A DNA stretch of 64,000 nt from Pohlia nutans. Its lineage: Eukaryota; Streptophyta; Bryopsida; Bryales; Mniaceae. Both the position numbers and the translations under genes were made by a program. The stretch lies in NCBI GenBank assembly GCA_022496805.1, contig CM040100.1, positions 12,429,009 through 12,493,008 of the forward strand, read 5' to 3'. Within the stretch, counting starts at the first letter, position 1. Each line of letters begins with the position of its first letter. Below the pieces are notes generated by a model. It worked only from the letters and a program-made list of their open reading frames with translations, searched no databases and was not told where the DNA came from. This document shows, one piece after another, positions 37,981-48,578 of this stretch.

Positions 37981-38003
37981 AAAAGTACCCATATGCCGTA
38001 GTG

Positions 38004-38210
38004 CAATTTTGTTTTCTATATTGATCTAAGTTCACATGAAAAAAATAAAAAAATAAAAAGATAAAATGTTGATAAAGGCTTGAGGTATTTATTTATAAAA
38101 GAGTCTCATGGTCGCTCAAATTAACATGAATGTAGCTTGTATAGTGTAGAAGACGTGTAGAAAATTTTAGAAAATTAGGCTTCTCCATGTGAGAGTTATG
38201 GAAGACTTTG
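38004..38210. repeat. AT-rich block repeated at 39880-40030
   Basis: TTTATAAAAGAGTC, GAATGTAGCTTGTATA and GGCTTCTCCATGTGAGAG recur in the same order and orientation downstream of the foldback, so the foldback is bracketed by direct repeats of about 150 bases. Confidence 0.7.
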
Positions 38211-38389
38211 TGTGTTGTGACTAATAACACGCAATTCGCTATTTATGCACTTGTCCAAGTGCGCTCATTTCATAAACATACTTGACTTTAATAAAAAATT
38301 GGTTAAAAAGTTCTCTAAAAACATCAATGTTGTCATTCTACAATCACTTAAATTGTAAATAAATAATTATTTTAATTATTTTTTATTCT

Positions 38390-38580
38390 TATCTTTATCT
38401 TTTCTTTATCTTTTCTTTTATCTTTTCTTTTATCTTTTCTTTCATCTTTTCTTTTATCTTTTCTTTCCTCTTTTCTTTCATCTTTTCTTTTATATCTTGA
38501 TTTCTTTCTTGTCTCCCTCTTGTCTTTCTTTTGTTTTTCTTCTTGTCTTCCTTTTTGTCTTCCTTGTCTTTTTTTTCTTC
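38390..38580. repeat. (TCTTTTCTTTTA)n polypyrimidine tract
   Basis: About 190 bases of T/C with only scattered other bases, mirrored by an A/G tract at 39365-39530. Confidence 0.9.
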
Positions 38581-39019
38581 TACTTTAACTTTAGTTGTGG
38601 CTGCTGAACCTTAACAATGGGAACAAACCAAAAAAAAAATTTAAAAAATTAAAGAAAAAAAATATTTTTATTTTTATTTTATTTTTATTTATTTATTTAT
38701 TTATTTTTGGGTTGACCATGGGGGTGCCGCTGAACCCAAAATGGCAGCCGCCAAAAAAAAAAAAAAAAAAAAAAAACTTCTTTTGGTTGGCCGCGGGGTG
38801 CTGCTGAACCCTAAATGGCGGCCGCCCCCAAAAAAAAAAAAATTGGGTTTTTTTTTTTAATTTCTATTTTTAGCCTCGGGTGCGCGGCCGCGCATCCTAA
38901 GACCCTCCCATCTCTCTTCTCCCTCTTCCCTCTCCTCATTTATATAGGGAGGGAGAGGGAGTGGGAGAGTGAATGGGAGAGACCCTCTCTTCTCCCCTAC
39001 ATATATGAGGAGAGGGGAG

Positions 39020-39120
39020 GGAGATGGAGAGGAGATGAACATAGAGAGGGAGATGAAGATGGAGAGGGAGATGAAGATGGAAATGAGAGAGATGAAGATG
39101 GAAATGAGGGAGATGGGAGG
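39020..39120. repeat. GGAGATGAAGATGGA minisatellite
   Basis: Roughly six units of GGGAGATGAAGATGGAGA type near the centre of the foldback. Confidence 0.85.
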
Positions 39121-39187
39121 GTCTTAGGGTGCGCGGCCGCGCACCCTAGCGACTAAAAATAGAAAATTTTAAAAATGAAATAAATAA

Positions 39188-39223
<36 letters not shown>

Positions 39224-39690
39224 GGCGGCCGCCATTTAGGGTTCAACAGCACCCCATGGCCAACCTTAACAACAACAACAACAAAAAAAAAAAAAAAAAA
39301 AGTTTTTATTTTTTATTTTTTATTTTTTAGTTGGGTTTGCTCCCATTGTTTAGGGTTCAGCAGCCACAAGTGAAGAAAAAGTAGAAGAAAAATAAGACAA
39401 AAAAGACTAAAAGGGAGACAAAAGAAAGACAAGAAGAAAGACAAGAGGGAGACAAGAAAGAAGACAAGAAAGAAATCAAGATAAAAAAGAAAAGATAAAA
39501 GAAAAGATAAAGATAAGAATAAAAAATGATTAAAATAATTATTTGTTTACAATGTAAGGGATTGAAGAAAGACAATAATCGTCGTGTTTAAAAAAAAATA
39601 GTTAAACAAAAAAAAGATTATGCGCTTGGAGACCAAGTGCATGATTATATGGCCAAGTGCGTAAATAGCGAATTGTGTGTTTAATGTGAC

Positions 39691-40263
39691 TAATGCCCTA
39701 CAAGGGTATTAGTCACATTAGTCACAAAGTACTAAATCTCCCATAAAACTCACACATTCATTCCAAAAATCGTGCAACATGTTTTTATTAGCTTTACTTT
39801 ATCATGTATATGACATAACCATAGATAATTGGACACCGCTCAATGAATTTCGTATCTTTGAGGGTTTTTAGGGTAAAACAATCAAAAAATTATACTTATT
39901 TATAAAAGAGTCCAATGGTCACACAAATTGACATGAATGTGGCTTGTATAATGCAGAAGACACGTAGAAAATTTTAGAAAACCAGGCTTCTCCATGTGAG
40001 AGTTATGAAAGACTTTGTGTGTTGTGACTAATGTGACTAATGCCCTACAAGGGTATTAGTCACATTAGTCACATTAGGCACAAAGTACTAAAACTCCCAT
40101 AAAACTCACATATTCATTCCAAAACTCATGCAACATGTTTTATTAGCTTTACTTTATCATGTATATGACATAACCATAGATAATTGGACCCCGCTCAATG
40201 AATTTTGTATCTTTGAGGGTTTTTAGGATAAAACAATAAAAAAATACTACTTATTTATAAAAC
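39691..40263. repeat. tandem AT-rich repeat, about 340-base period
   Basis: CCCTACAAGGGTATTAGTCAC (as a near-palindrome) followed by AAGTACTAAA and CTTTACTTTATCATGTATAT occurs at 39696-39890 and again at 40040-40250. Confidence 0.75.
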
Positions 40264-40671
40264 GGGAATGCTAGCATGTGAGCCTGGGAGTGTGAGCCCA
40301 ATAGCCTAAGAGCCTGAGAGCCTAGAAAATTTTCATTTTTTTTTAAATTTTTCTGTAAAGGACCTATAACCGTGGGATCAATATTTATGGAATTTTTAGT
40401 GTATTTGGACTGTAATGTAAAATGTAATTATTTCACATACTACATCTATCCAAATGTATTATTAAAACTTAATGGTTTTGGAATCAAGGGTTTAGGGATT
40501 GAACATGGAAAAATAAAACATGAACAATAGAGTTAACAAATCAATGAGGTTTGAGAATAAAAGGTTTAGCGGTGTGAAGTATAACACGGATGTCAAAAAT
40601 CATGAGTAGTGGCCCTTTTAGTCTTACTACAAATATCATAACGAAAGTAGTACAAAGATGTGGAGAGAACA

Positions 40672-41500
40672 TCAAAGTTCCTCTAAGTCATCACTAGAAT
40701 TACCGATACTAGTAGACCTTGAGCAAGAGCTAGATGTAGAGCGTAGTGGTGAACTAAAACCCTCACATTCAGACTCCTCAGCCTCAACATCAAAGTATAC
40801 TAGTGCGTTTGAGTTCAACACCTTTGGCCTTGGAATGTGATCTCTAATACCCTGACCTGCAAGAGCCTGTGCAACAGGCTCAATGTAGACTGGCAACTGA
40901 AATGGTTTAGAAGGGCTCTTCAAAAACTCTGGCCTCGCAAAAAATGGCCTCTGTACGGTAGAATTCGTGGGCTTCATTTTTCTGCACAAAAAGAAGCAAA
41001 TAGACATGAGAACAAGGTGATCAAGAATCCATCAAACAAAGTAGAAATTGTCTTGATTGAATTCAAACTTACTTACTGAATTGAGATTTCTTCAACACTC
41101 GAACGACCGCTGACGGAACTGCGTCTGGATCCTCTGATGCAGATGATGATGCAACGACTGGCTCGGGTTCGGGTTTGCGGGCACGTCGCATAAACAAGAG
41201 GAGTCCATCAAATAGCGCTTGGTCCTCTTCGAGTGCCACAATGTGGCGTTGCACACGGCGACATGCCAACAACACAACACCTGGAAGAATGCAAACAACA
41301 AAAAAACATGAACATTTGGAACGAGAAAGTGTATGAGAAATTACAAAAACTAGATAGAATAGAAATAAATGGAAGAACTGAAATCCAAGAAATATAGAGA
41401 GAATGAATGTTAGTAATATACACCTGTCATGGCGGTGCAATCCAAGACAACATCGTTGGGCTGAGAAGAGGCCTCAATCAACATTTGAATGAATTGACTA
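40672..41500 (-). pseudogene. DNA methyltransferase-like gene, truncated inverted copy
   Basis: Three exons on minus. 41424-41500 reads FIQMLIEASSQPNDVVLDCTAMTG up to a donor in phase 1; upstream it runs into repeats. 41073-41280 continues GVVLLACRRVQRHIVALEED, then QALFDGLL and a proline/serine-rich stretch. 40672-40981 gives KMKPTNSTVQRPFF, PFQLPVYIEPVAQALAG and a serine-rich end. DVVLD...TG, LACRR and HIVALEED correspond to the SAM-binding core of beta-type N4/N6 amino-methyltransferases (compare VLDPFxGxGT, GRxFIGIE). Phases at both internal junctions agree. The upstream catalytic half is absent. Confidence 0.55.
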
Positions 41501-43100
41501 TCATTCTCACGAGGGCCTCACCAAGGCTTACTTCCATTTATATGTTGAGAGGCCCCCACGGCCCACCCAGCTCTCGCAGAACCACAACTCGTGACGCCCA
41601 CAGGGCCGCAACTCACCTCCCAAATGAAAAACCACAACTTGTGACGCCCACAGGGGCCAGCACCCCACCTCCCAAATTCGCGTCATGGCCCAACACTATC
41701 ACAAAATACAACGAGCATCACGAGCCCAGGCCCACTACGAGCAAGCAAAAATTCCACACCTCACCCTGACCTTGTAAGAAAACCTTAGTCCCTCTAAAGG
41801 TGCCCTTGTCCCCGACGGCCCACCCAGCCTTTGCACAACCACAACTGGTCACGTCCAAAAGGGCCAGCCCCTCACTTCTGAAGTGCGTGTCTTGGGCCAC
41901 ACTCACACATAATACAACGAGCATTACGAACCTAACTCAACCCATTATGAATCCAGCCCCAATATAAACACTCACACACTGAACATCAAGCATCACCAAC
42001 CCAGGCCCGGGCCCATTACGAATCCAGCCCAACACATACACTCACACAAATTCCACAACTCGCGTGATGTGCTTGCAAGCAAGCCCTAGACCTACAATAT
42101 TAGGCCTTGGCCCTTACGGCCCACCAACACTCGCAAAACCACAACTCGTGACTCCAACACACCAAGAGCCTCCCTTCCTATATGGGCGTCATGGCCCAAC
42201 ACTCACACACAATACAACGGGCATCACGACCCTAGGTCCAGCCCATTACGAATATATCCCAACACATTCACGCTATGTGACGCCCAGTAGGGCGAGCCCT
42301 CACATCCCAATGCACGTCATAGCCTAACATTCACACACAATTCAACGCGCATGACGACCCTAGGCCCAGCCCATTACAAATCCAGCCCATCACATTCACG
42401 CATCAAACACGTGATGCCCAAGGACTCGTCACGCCCAAGCATAAACTCCACAACACCCGTGGCGACCACACAAACAAACATGGGCACTCCCACATAGCCC
42501 TCGGCCTCGACGGCCCAACCATCACTACGCAAACCAAAACTCATGATGCTTAGTAGGGCGAGCCCTCACATCTCAAATGCACGCCATTGCCCAACATTCA
42601 CACACAATTCAACACGCATGACGACTCTAGGCCCAGCCCATTACAAACCCTACCCATCACATTCACGCTACAAACTCGTGACGCCCAAGGACTTGTGACG
42701 CCCAAGCACAAATTCCACACCACGCGTGGCGACCACTCAAGCAAATCCTGGGCCCTCTAAGGAAGCCCTCGATCTCGACGCCCCACCCAGCACTCGCAAA
42801 CCACAACTCGTATCACCCACAGGGGCCAGCACCTCCCCATCCAAATGCGCGTCATGACCCAACATTCACACACAATAACACGCGCTTCACGACCCTAGGC
42901 CCGGCTCACTACGATTCCAACCCTACACAATCACGAAGAGAACTCGTGACGCCAATGTTCTCGGGCTGCCCACCACAAATTCCACACCACGACACTGACA
43001 TTGCATGCAGACCCTGGGCCCTCCCACATAGCCGTCGGCCCCGACGGCTCACCAATCACTCGCCAAACCAGAACTCGTGACGCCCAAAATAGCACTCGAG
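41500..43100. repeat. diverged tandem array, about six units of 250-390 bases
   Basis: Each unit carries CGACGGCCCACC, CACTCGCAAAACCACAACTC, GTGACGCCCA and TAGGCCCAGCCCATTACGAA in that order. Units start near 41545, 41805, 42108, 42495, 42772 and 43030. Frames here (41407-42327) are open only because the array is stop-poor. Confidence 0.75.
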
Positions 43101-43490
43101 AACCTTCTTCAGACTTTCTTTTGGAAGTATGCCTTGTCATATGTTTTTGGAAAGCTCTTGCAAAGGGTGTTTCAACGGTATAAGACTCATTGAGTTTGGC
43201 CAAAAACTCCATAAGTTATGGTCTATTGAAAGTTTCACAGCCTAGACTATCAGCCTGACTATTTCAATTGAGCATAACTTTTGAAGTTTATGTCCAAATT
43301 GAATGTGCTATACACCGTTGAAAAGCCCTAGACAATATCTTTCTAAAAACATATGACAAGGCATACTTCCAAAAAAAAGTCTAAAGAAGGTTCTCGAGTG
43401 CTATTTTGGGCATCACGAGTTCTGGATTGGCGAGTGATGGGTGAGCCGTCGGGGCCGACGGCTATGTGGGAGGGCCCAGGGTTTGCATAC
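43000..43490. repeat. palindrome inside the methyltransferase-like element
   Basis: The left arm (ATAGCACTCGAGAACCTTCT, GAAGTATGCCTTGTCATATG) is repeated inverted after about 43320, extending outward into the CGTCGGCCCCGACGG hairpin. A further inverted segment lies at 43430-43660. Confidence 0.8.
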
Positions 43491-43735
43491 AAGGGCCCTA
43501 CACAATCACGCAGAGAACTTGTGACGTCAATGGTCTCGGGCTGCCCACCACAAATTCTACACAACGGCACTCACATTGGAAGCAAACCCTGGGCCCTCCT
43601 ACATAGCCGTCGGCCCCGACGGCTATGTGGGAGGGCCCAGGGTTTGCATGCAAGGGCCCTTCACAATCATGCAGAGAACCCGTGACGCCAATGGTCTCGA
43701 GCTGCCCACCACAAATTCCACACCACGGCAACATC

Positions 43736-45632
43736 AAAGCTCTTTTCGAAAAGGAGCTTGCTAAAGAGGAAGCTCGGCAGGCTAAGGAAGCCGAGAGGAA
43801 ACTTGTGAAGAATGAGAAGACCAGAGCGAAGAGGGCCAAAGCGGACAAGGTTGGCAACACAAACGATTCTGCAGTGATTGACGAGGCTCAAAGCAACCGT
43901 GCATCAAAGGAAGTTGATAAGAAACAAAAAGTCCCTCTCATCTCTTCCACGCAAGAACGACTCACGCAAGGTCCCGTTGTTGATGAGGTTGCTGATGACT
44001 CTCACTTAGCAAACGACGAAATCTTTCTGAATTCGTCCTTTGCATCTCCCTTGCCGAAGGACAAACCAGCACTTCCCGCCTTCAAAGACATTACGACATT
44101 CTTGGAGAAGGTATTGCTCGTCTCTTAACATTGCTTTCTTGCCACATCAAACCTGAATTTCTAGAAGAAAGCAACCTCTAGTCCTCTAACGTAGTTACCT
44201 TCTTATCCAAACATGTGATACAGCATCGTGGAGATCGGGATCGCATGTTCCAGCATCGCCGCAACGCGAAAGCCACTGTTGATCTCATATTGGTGGACTA
44301 CCCAGAGAATTTGCGCGTCCCGACTGTATCTGACCCTCCCGAAGAGGTCCCACATTAGAACAAGTTCGAACCAGCTGATTTTGATGCCATTTTCGACTTT
44401 GCAGATAACCACATTCATGACGATGGGGCCATGGTCGTCATCCACCCTTACGACGTGGCAGCGAAGTCATCCGTACTCGGATACGCAAAGAGTTATGGGT
44501 TCGCGGAGCGAAAAAATTGGGTGTGCATGAATCGTTTGCATTTGTGTTATCCGAGTAACCCGCAGTTGACGGTAAGTTTGTCTAAGTTCTTCACCAAACT
44601 CTTTCAATTATCATTACTGCAGTTCTAATTGCATTGGCTTCCTCGTTTCTAGTTTTCATTGTCTCGTGATGTTACAGACGCAGAGATTCGGTGCCTACCT
44701 TTTGGTGACGAAGGAGGGCTCCAACTTCCAATTCAATCCAGTCTCGTCCATGAACGAGGTTGGAGTGGACATTGGTTCAGACGAGTGGCTGCAGAACTAC
44801 ACCACCAAGATTGACCAAGCAATGAACGGCACCAAGCCTTGGCGCGGACCTCGAGAGAAGAGCAAAGGCTTCTGGCAAGTTCTCATTGAGGCTTGTTCTA
44901 AACCGGGAGACATTGTTCTTGACTGCCACGCCATGATTGGTGAACTAAAACCATCCTAAACCACCTTTTTTTTATATTATATCGTTGTCATTCTTTATAT
45001 CCAGTATTATTACTCTTTTTCAATTCAAACTTTGTACGTGTTTTCCAAGCACTTCCATTCATGCTTGCAGGAATGTCAACCGCCACATTGTGGCTTTGGA
45101 GGAGGACAAAGCTATCTATGATGCACTAATCGCACCTCTAGTGCGTGCAAAGGCTACCTCTTCGTCGCCACGGCCTTCCGCTTCGAAGCGCTCTCATGAT
45201 CCAGACACCATGGAGATCGTACCAATGCAGATCAAGAGAAGACATCAGAGTAAGTAAGTTTGTTTTAATTCAAATTGCCTCGCTACACCACGATATCAAT
45301 TTCATACAGCTCAAAGTACTAATTTTATTCATATGTTTTATAGATTCACAATTGGAATGAGCCCTCCTTGACACAAGTCTTTTTTTGTTGCCCGCGGTTT
45401 CTTTCGAAGTCCACCAGAACCGTTTGAGCTCCCTGTGTACGTGGAGCCACTTGCTAGGGCATTTGCAGAGCATAGTCTGGATGATGTGGAGATGACAGAG
45501 GGAATAGCTAATACCGGCATTTCGCGGTTCATGGATGTAGAAGCTGTGGAGTCTTCTCGCACCCATAGTTCTAGCTCTTTTTCTAGAACATCATCTTCTA
45601 CACATGAGGACTCCTCTGATGATTCCTCATAG
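43736..45632 (+). pseudogene. DNA methyltransferase-like gene, longer copy with stops
   Basis: Exons: about 43736-44110 (lysine-rich coiled-coil ALFEKELAKEEARQAKEAE, ending FLEK), 44224-44571, 44678-44939, about 45048-45253, 45344-45632; most have GT-AG ends in agreeing phase. Exon 2 reads VDLILVDYPENLRVP at the place of the (D/S)PPY motif, then one TAG, then FDAIFDFADNHIHDDGAMVV, HPYDV and GFAERKNWVCM. Exon 3 ends FWQVLIEACSKPGDIVLDCHAMIG; exon 4 gives ACRNVNRHIVALEEDKAIYDALI. The last exon matches the minus copy (PFELPVYVEPLARAF) and ends in a serine run. The layout is that of a beta-class DNA amino-methyltransferase with (D/S)PPY altered to DYPE. At least two stops. Nuclear cargo of a mobile element is my inference. 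Confidence 0.55.
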
Positions 45633-46022
45633 TGTACTGTATTTTGCATTTCTATGTTATTTTATGATTGGTAGTGAGACTAAAAGGGCCACTACGCTTA
45701 TGTTCTCATACCAACATTCTTTTTTCACGTCAATGTCTTTTGTGGTCTTGTTGCCTTCACGCATTAATATATACTTTCTACAACGTTCACCCTATATCAC
45801 AATCGAGCTCACCCAAAACCCTAAAACGCTTATCTAAAATTCAAATTTATTTTGAATGGATACAATATCTAGAACCTAAAATCACTAAATCATCATTCCT
45901 AATAGTCCCACGGTCATACACCCTTGCCCCACGGTTACAGGTACTTTTCTAAACCGCGAGAAAAAATTCTCAAAAAATCCTAGGCTCTCCGCTCTCCGCT
46001 CTTGGGCTCACATACTAGCACC

Positions 46023-46360
46023 CCTGACATGTGTCCACCCCTCATTTCAAAATATTTAAAATAAATATTTTGGTTACAAGGGGGTGGGCATGTTCCCACC
46101 CTCTAAAAAAGTTTTATGTAAAGAAGGTTGATAGTAAAGGGGGCTGGGCACATGCCCACCTGCTTAAAAGATTTTTAAGTGAAAAAATTTCATAGCGAAG
46201 GGGGGTGGGCATGCTCCCACCCCCCTAGAATTTTTTTAGGCAAAGAATTTTGGTAACAATGGTAGATGGGCACATTCCTATCCTTTCCAAAATATTTAGG
46301 TGAAGTTTTGGTTACAAGGAGAGTGGGCTTGTGCCCACCCCTTAGGTTCAAGTTCCATGG
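46023..46360. repeat. ~63-base minisatellite with GGGTGGGCATG hairpins
   Basis: Five diverged units, each with a short palindrome such as GGTGGGCATGCTCCCACC followed by A/T-rich spacer containing TTTTTAGG. Confidence 0.8.
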
Positions 46361-46730
46361 ATGAAATATCTCACTAAGACAAGTTTTTAGGGACTTCGGG
46401 GGACCAAGTTCCACATTTCAAGTGAGCATATATTAAAAGCATTGATTGAATGTTTGTAAAATTTATGCACATTCAATTTTCTCACAAAATAGGTAAAACA
46501 TGATCATGTTTTCTTCAAACGTACAAAATTTTACCATGTGCACTTTTGATATGGCACATGAACTTTTAACGAAACAAGTGTTTAGATTAAAATTTAACTT
46601 TCTAAAACAATTTTCAATGCATTGTATATATTTCAATTTAATGGTAAGCATTATAATTTATTAAAACTTGATTATTATTTTTTATCATTTTAACTTTGAT
46701 TTTTCTTAAGGTTTTAGGGTATTCCAAAAA
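46361..46730. other. AT-rich spacer
   Basis: No gene or repeat recognised between the minisatellite and the G-rich tract. Confidence 0.5.
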
Positions 46731-46749
46731 CCGAGAGCAGTGCCATGAT

Positions 46750-46920
46750 GGATGGGGGGCTGCCTGACAAAGTCGGGGGGAATTTTGAGATGGGGGAATT
46801 TCGAGGAAGGGACAGGGAAGGGGGAATTCCTAGGAAGGGGCGAGGAAGGGAGAATTTCAAGGAAGGGGCGGGGTGGGGTGGGGGGGTGGGGTAGGGGGGG
46901 GGTGGGGTAGGGGCTTTGGA
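46750..46920 (+). repeat. G-rich tract with quadruplex potential
   Basis: Units around GGAATTTCAAGGAAGGGGCG precede a run of G3-G9 blocks separated by single T or TA (46866-46914). More than four G-runs lie within 50 bases. The proline-rich frame on minus is the translation of this tract and is not a gene. Confidence 0.85.
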
Positions 46921-47087
46921 TATATTTCAAGGCAGGTCATGTATGGACCTCGTGGTTGCAAGGTGGCTGCCTACCCTACACCATTCTATATTTTGATTTT
47001 CAAAAGAATAAACTTTGACCCGCAAACCAATGCAGATTTTCAGGATGGTAGGACTTGTGCCAGAGTGAGATGACGATCAACACCGAT

Positions 47088-47463
47088 CTTGTTTTTTTGG
47101 GGGAGATTTGTGCCATTTGTGGCAACTGACACCTCCATAAAACACTCAAATCTTGAGTTTATTTCATAGGATTACTTTGCGGGTACACTCAAATGCAGGT
47201 TAGATTTTCTTCTCCATAGAAAGAGGACAAAAGACCAGTTCCCTTTACAAATAACTCTATTTATACAATCGAATACTATTAATAATATTCCCTAATTTCA
47301 ACAGAGAGTTTTTCTTTAAAAATCACCAAAAATATGTGATTTCTCCAAAACAACCTAACATTCAGTAGCCTCTGTGACTGCTGCCTTCCCTCAACAAAAT
47401 GATGTGGAATATCTCACATCATTTCATCCCCCAATGAAATGATGTGGGATATTCCACATCACA
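47088..47463 (-). mobile_element. solo-LTR-like repeat
   Basis: On minus it starts TGATGTGGAATATCCCACATC, has GTATAAATAGAG (TATA-like), GAAATAAA (polyA-like) and ends CAAAAAAACA or close by, the layout of a short copia-type LTR with TG...CA ends. There is no second LTR or internal coding region, and the 5-base flanks do not match. Confidence 0.6.
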
Positions 47464-47630
47464 TCAGTAACTATGGAGACATTTGGCATTAAGCAAGAGC
47501 AACTAACCATGGTGAATAATAATCGAAAGCACTCACTCAATCACAATTTAATAGCGTCCTCTAATTGTTTATTTGAATCAATAGCCCATTCAATTAGAGA
47601 TCACCTTCTTGAAGGTATGAGGGCTGGGCG

Positions 47631-48207
47631 TTAACCCCTAACTGCCTAAGCGTCCATTTTTTGGACGATGTACAGATTTCATCCATAATTTCTCATCCGT
47701 CATGCACTTTTTGTAGTGTGGAATTTTTACTGTAGATTCTATGGGAAGTTAGCTTCATGCATATGTGATCCGATTAGAAAGGGGATGATTTGCAAAAATA
47801 TTATGCATCGTTTCATGTTGTAGTGATTCACCCAAAATTTTGAAGATTTCAGTGTAAAAGTGCTCTAAAAAAAGTCAACTCATAAAATTAAGCAACCAAA
47901 AAATCTCCAAAAATCACTACACTTAGAGTATTACATTTCAACCAATTACAATGAATTTCATCCGTAGATTGTCAATATCTTATTCGTAATTGAATTACAA
48001 AATAATTTTGAATTTCACATTTCAAATTTTATACAAAATTATTGGTAATAGCAATTATAGATCTAACTGTATGGATAGAATCTAAAATTCATAATGTACA
48101 ACTTTTATTCATATATCAAGTTCAAAATATCCCTCTAGGTTGCATTTTATAATGCATCTTTGCAAAACTACCGAATTTCGAGAGGGCTCTAGGCATTTAG
48201 GGGTTAA
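47631..48207. mobile_element. TTAA-flanked MITE, family A
   Basis: TTAACCCCTAACTGCCTAAG to GGCATTTAGGGGTTAA; 577 bases. Inverted relative of 3042-3586. A further decayed copy lies in the centre of unit R. Confidence 0.85.
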
Positions 48208-48578
48208 AGGGTTAACACATCGTCATTTCTGCGCTCATTGCCTCTTTCCTGCCTCTCCAAATGCAGAGCATCAACAATTGATAGCCATATCAAGCTGCCG
48301 ATGGAGTCTCTTATCTTCCACATTCTCTTGATCGGGCCTGCATGAGGTGTGGTGACCGCTGGATATTCATGATGCCGTCTCACTTTTCTTCGTCCTGGAA
48401 TTACCACCCACTTTTGGCTCTCTCTGTGCTGCAAGCCTTTTGTGGGGACAGTTTTTAGACAATTGAGACTTGCAACTCCATCTGCACGGTGGCAGCTTGT
48501 TGGCAGAGAATGAATTACCTCAGGGCATCTGCACCCATGGTTGCGAAAGTCAAGTTGTCGCCCGAGCTCGCGGCACGC

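Larger units (their letters stand above)
27854..38003. mobile_element. CACTA (En/Spm) transposon, 10,150 bases, TSD CAA
   Basis: The left end is CACTACGGCATATGGGTACT and the right end is its exact complement. The match continues through TTTATGACTGGGAGAATG. CAA flanks both ends as the 3-base target duplication expected for CACTA elements. Subterminal regions (about 27890-28760 and 37700-37980) are full of short repeats around GACGTGGAATGTGACTG. Inside are a decayed TNP2 transposase on plus, remains of a second gene on minus, a TTAA MITE at 30949-31195 and 129-base direct repeats. The clean ends and duplication suggest a fairly recent insertion; the coding damage suggests mobilisation by another element. 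Confidence 0.93.
38211..39690. mobile_element. concentric foldback element
   Basis: Successive left-side landmarks reappear complemented in reverse order on the right. These are CGCTATTTATGCACTTG with GCGAATTGTG, a TCTTTTCTTTTA tract with its purine complement, GGCTGCTGAACC with GGTTCAGCAGCC, ATGGCGGCCGCC with GGCGGCCGCCAT, and GCGCGGCCGCGCATCC with its near-complement. The centre is near 38960. No coding capacity: frames inside are low-complexity. Confidence 0.75.
40264..46022. mobile_element. 5.8 kb TIR element carrying methyltransferase-like genes
   Basis: The left end GGGAATGCTAGCATGTGAGCC and the complement of the right end, GGGGTGCTAGTATGTGAGCC, match. The similarity extends inward through CCTAGAAAATTTT and the 3' ends of two inverted copies of one gene. 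I find no transposase and no clear target duplication. The exact ends and superfamily are therefore unresolved. Confidence 0.6.

Noticed and set aside
38815..39156. 113-codon frame rich in Glu, Asp and Arg
   Set aside because: Translation of purine minisatellite inside the foldback.
41407..42327. Frames of 120 and 87 codons rich in Pro, Thr and His
   Set aside because: Product of the stop-poor tandem array, not conserved between units in one frame.
46706..46930. Proline-rich minus frame
   Set aside because: Direct translation of the G-rich tract.
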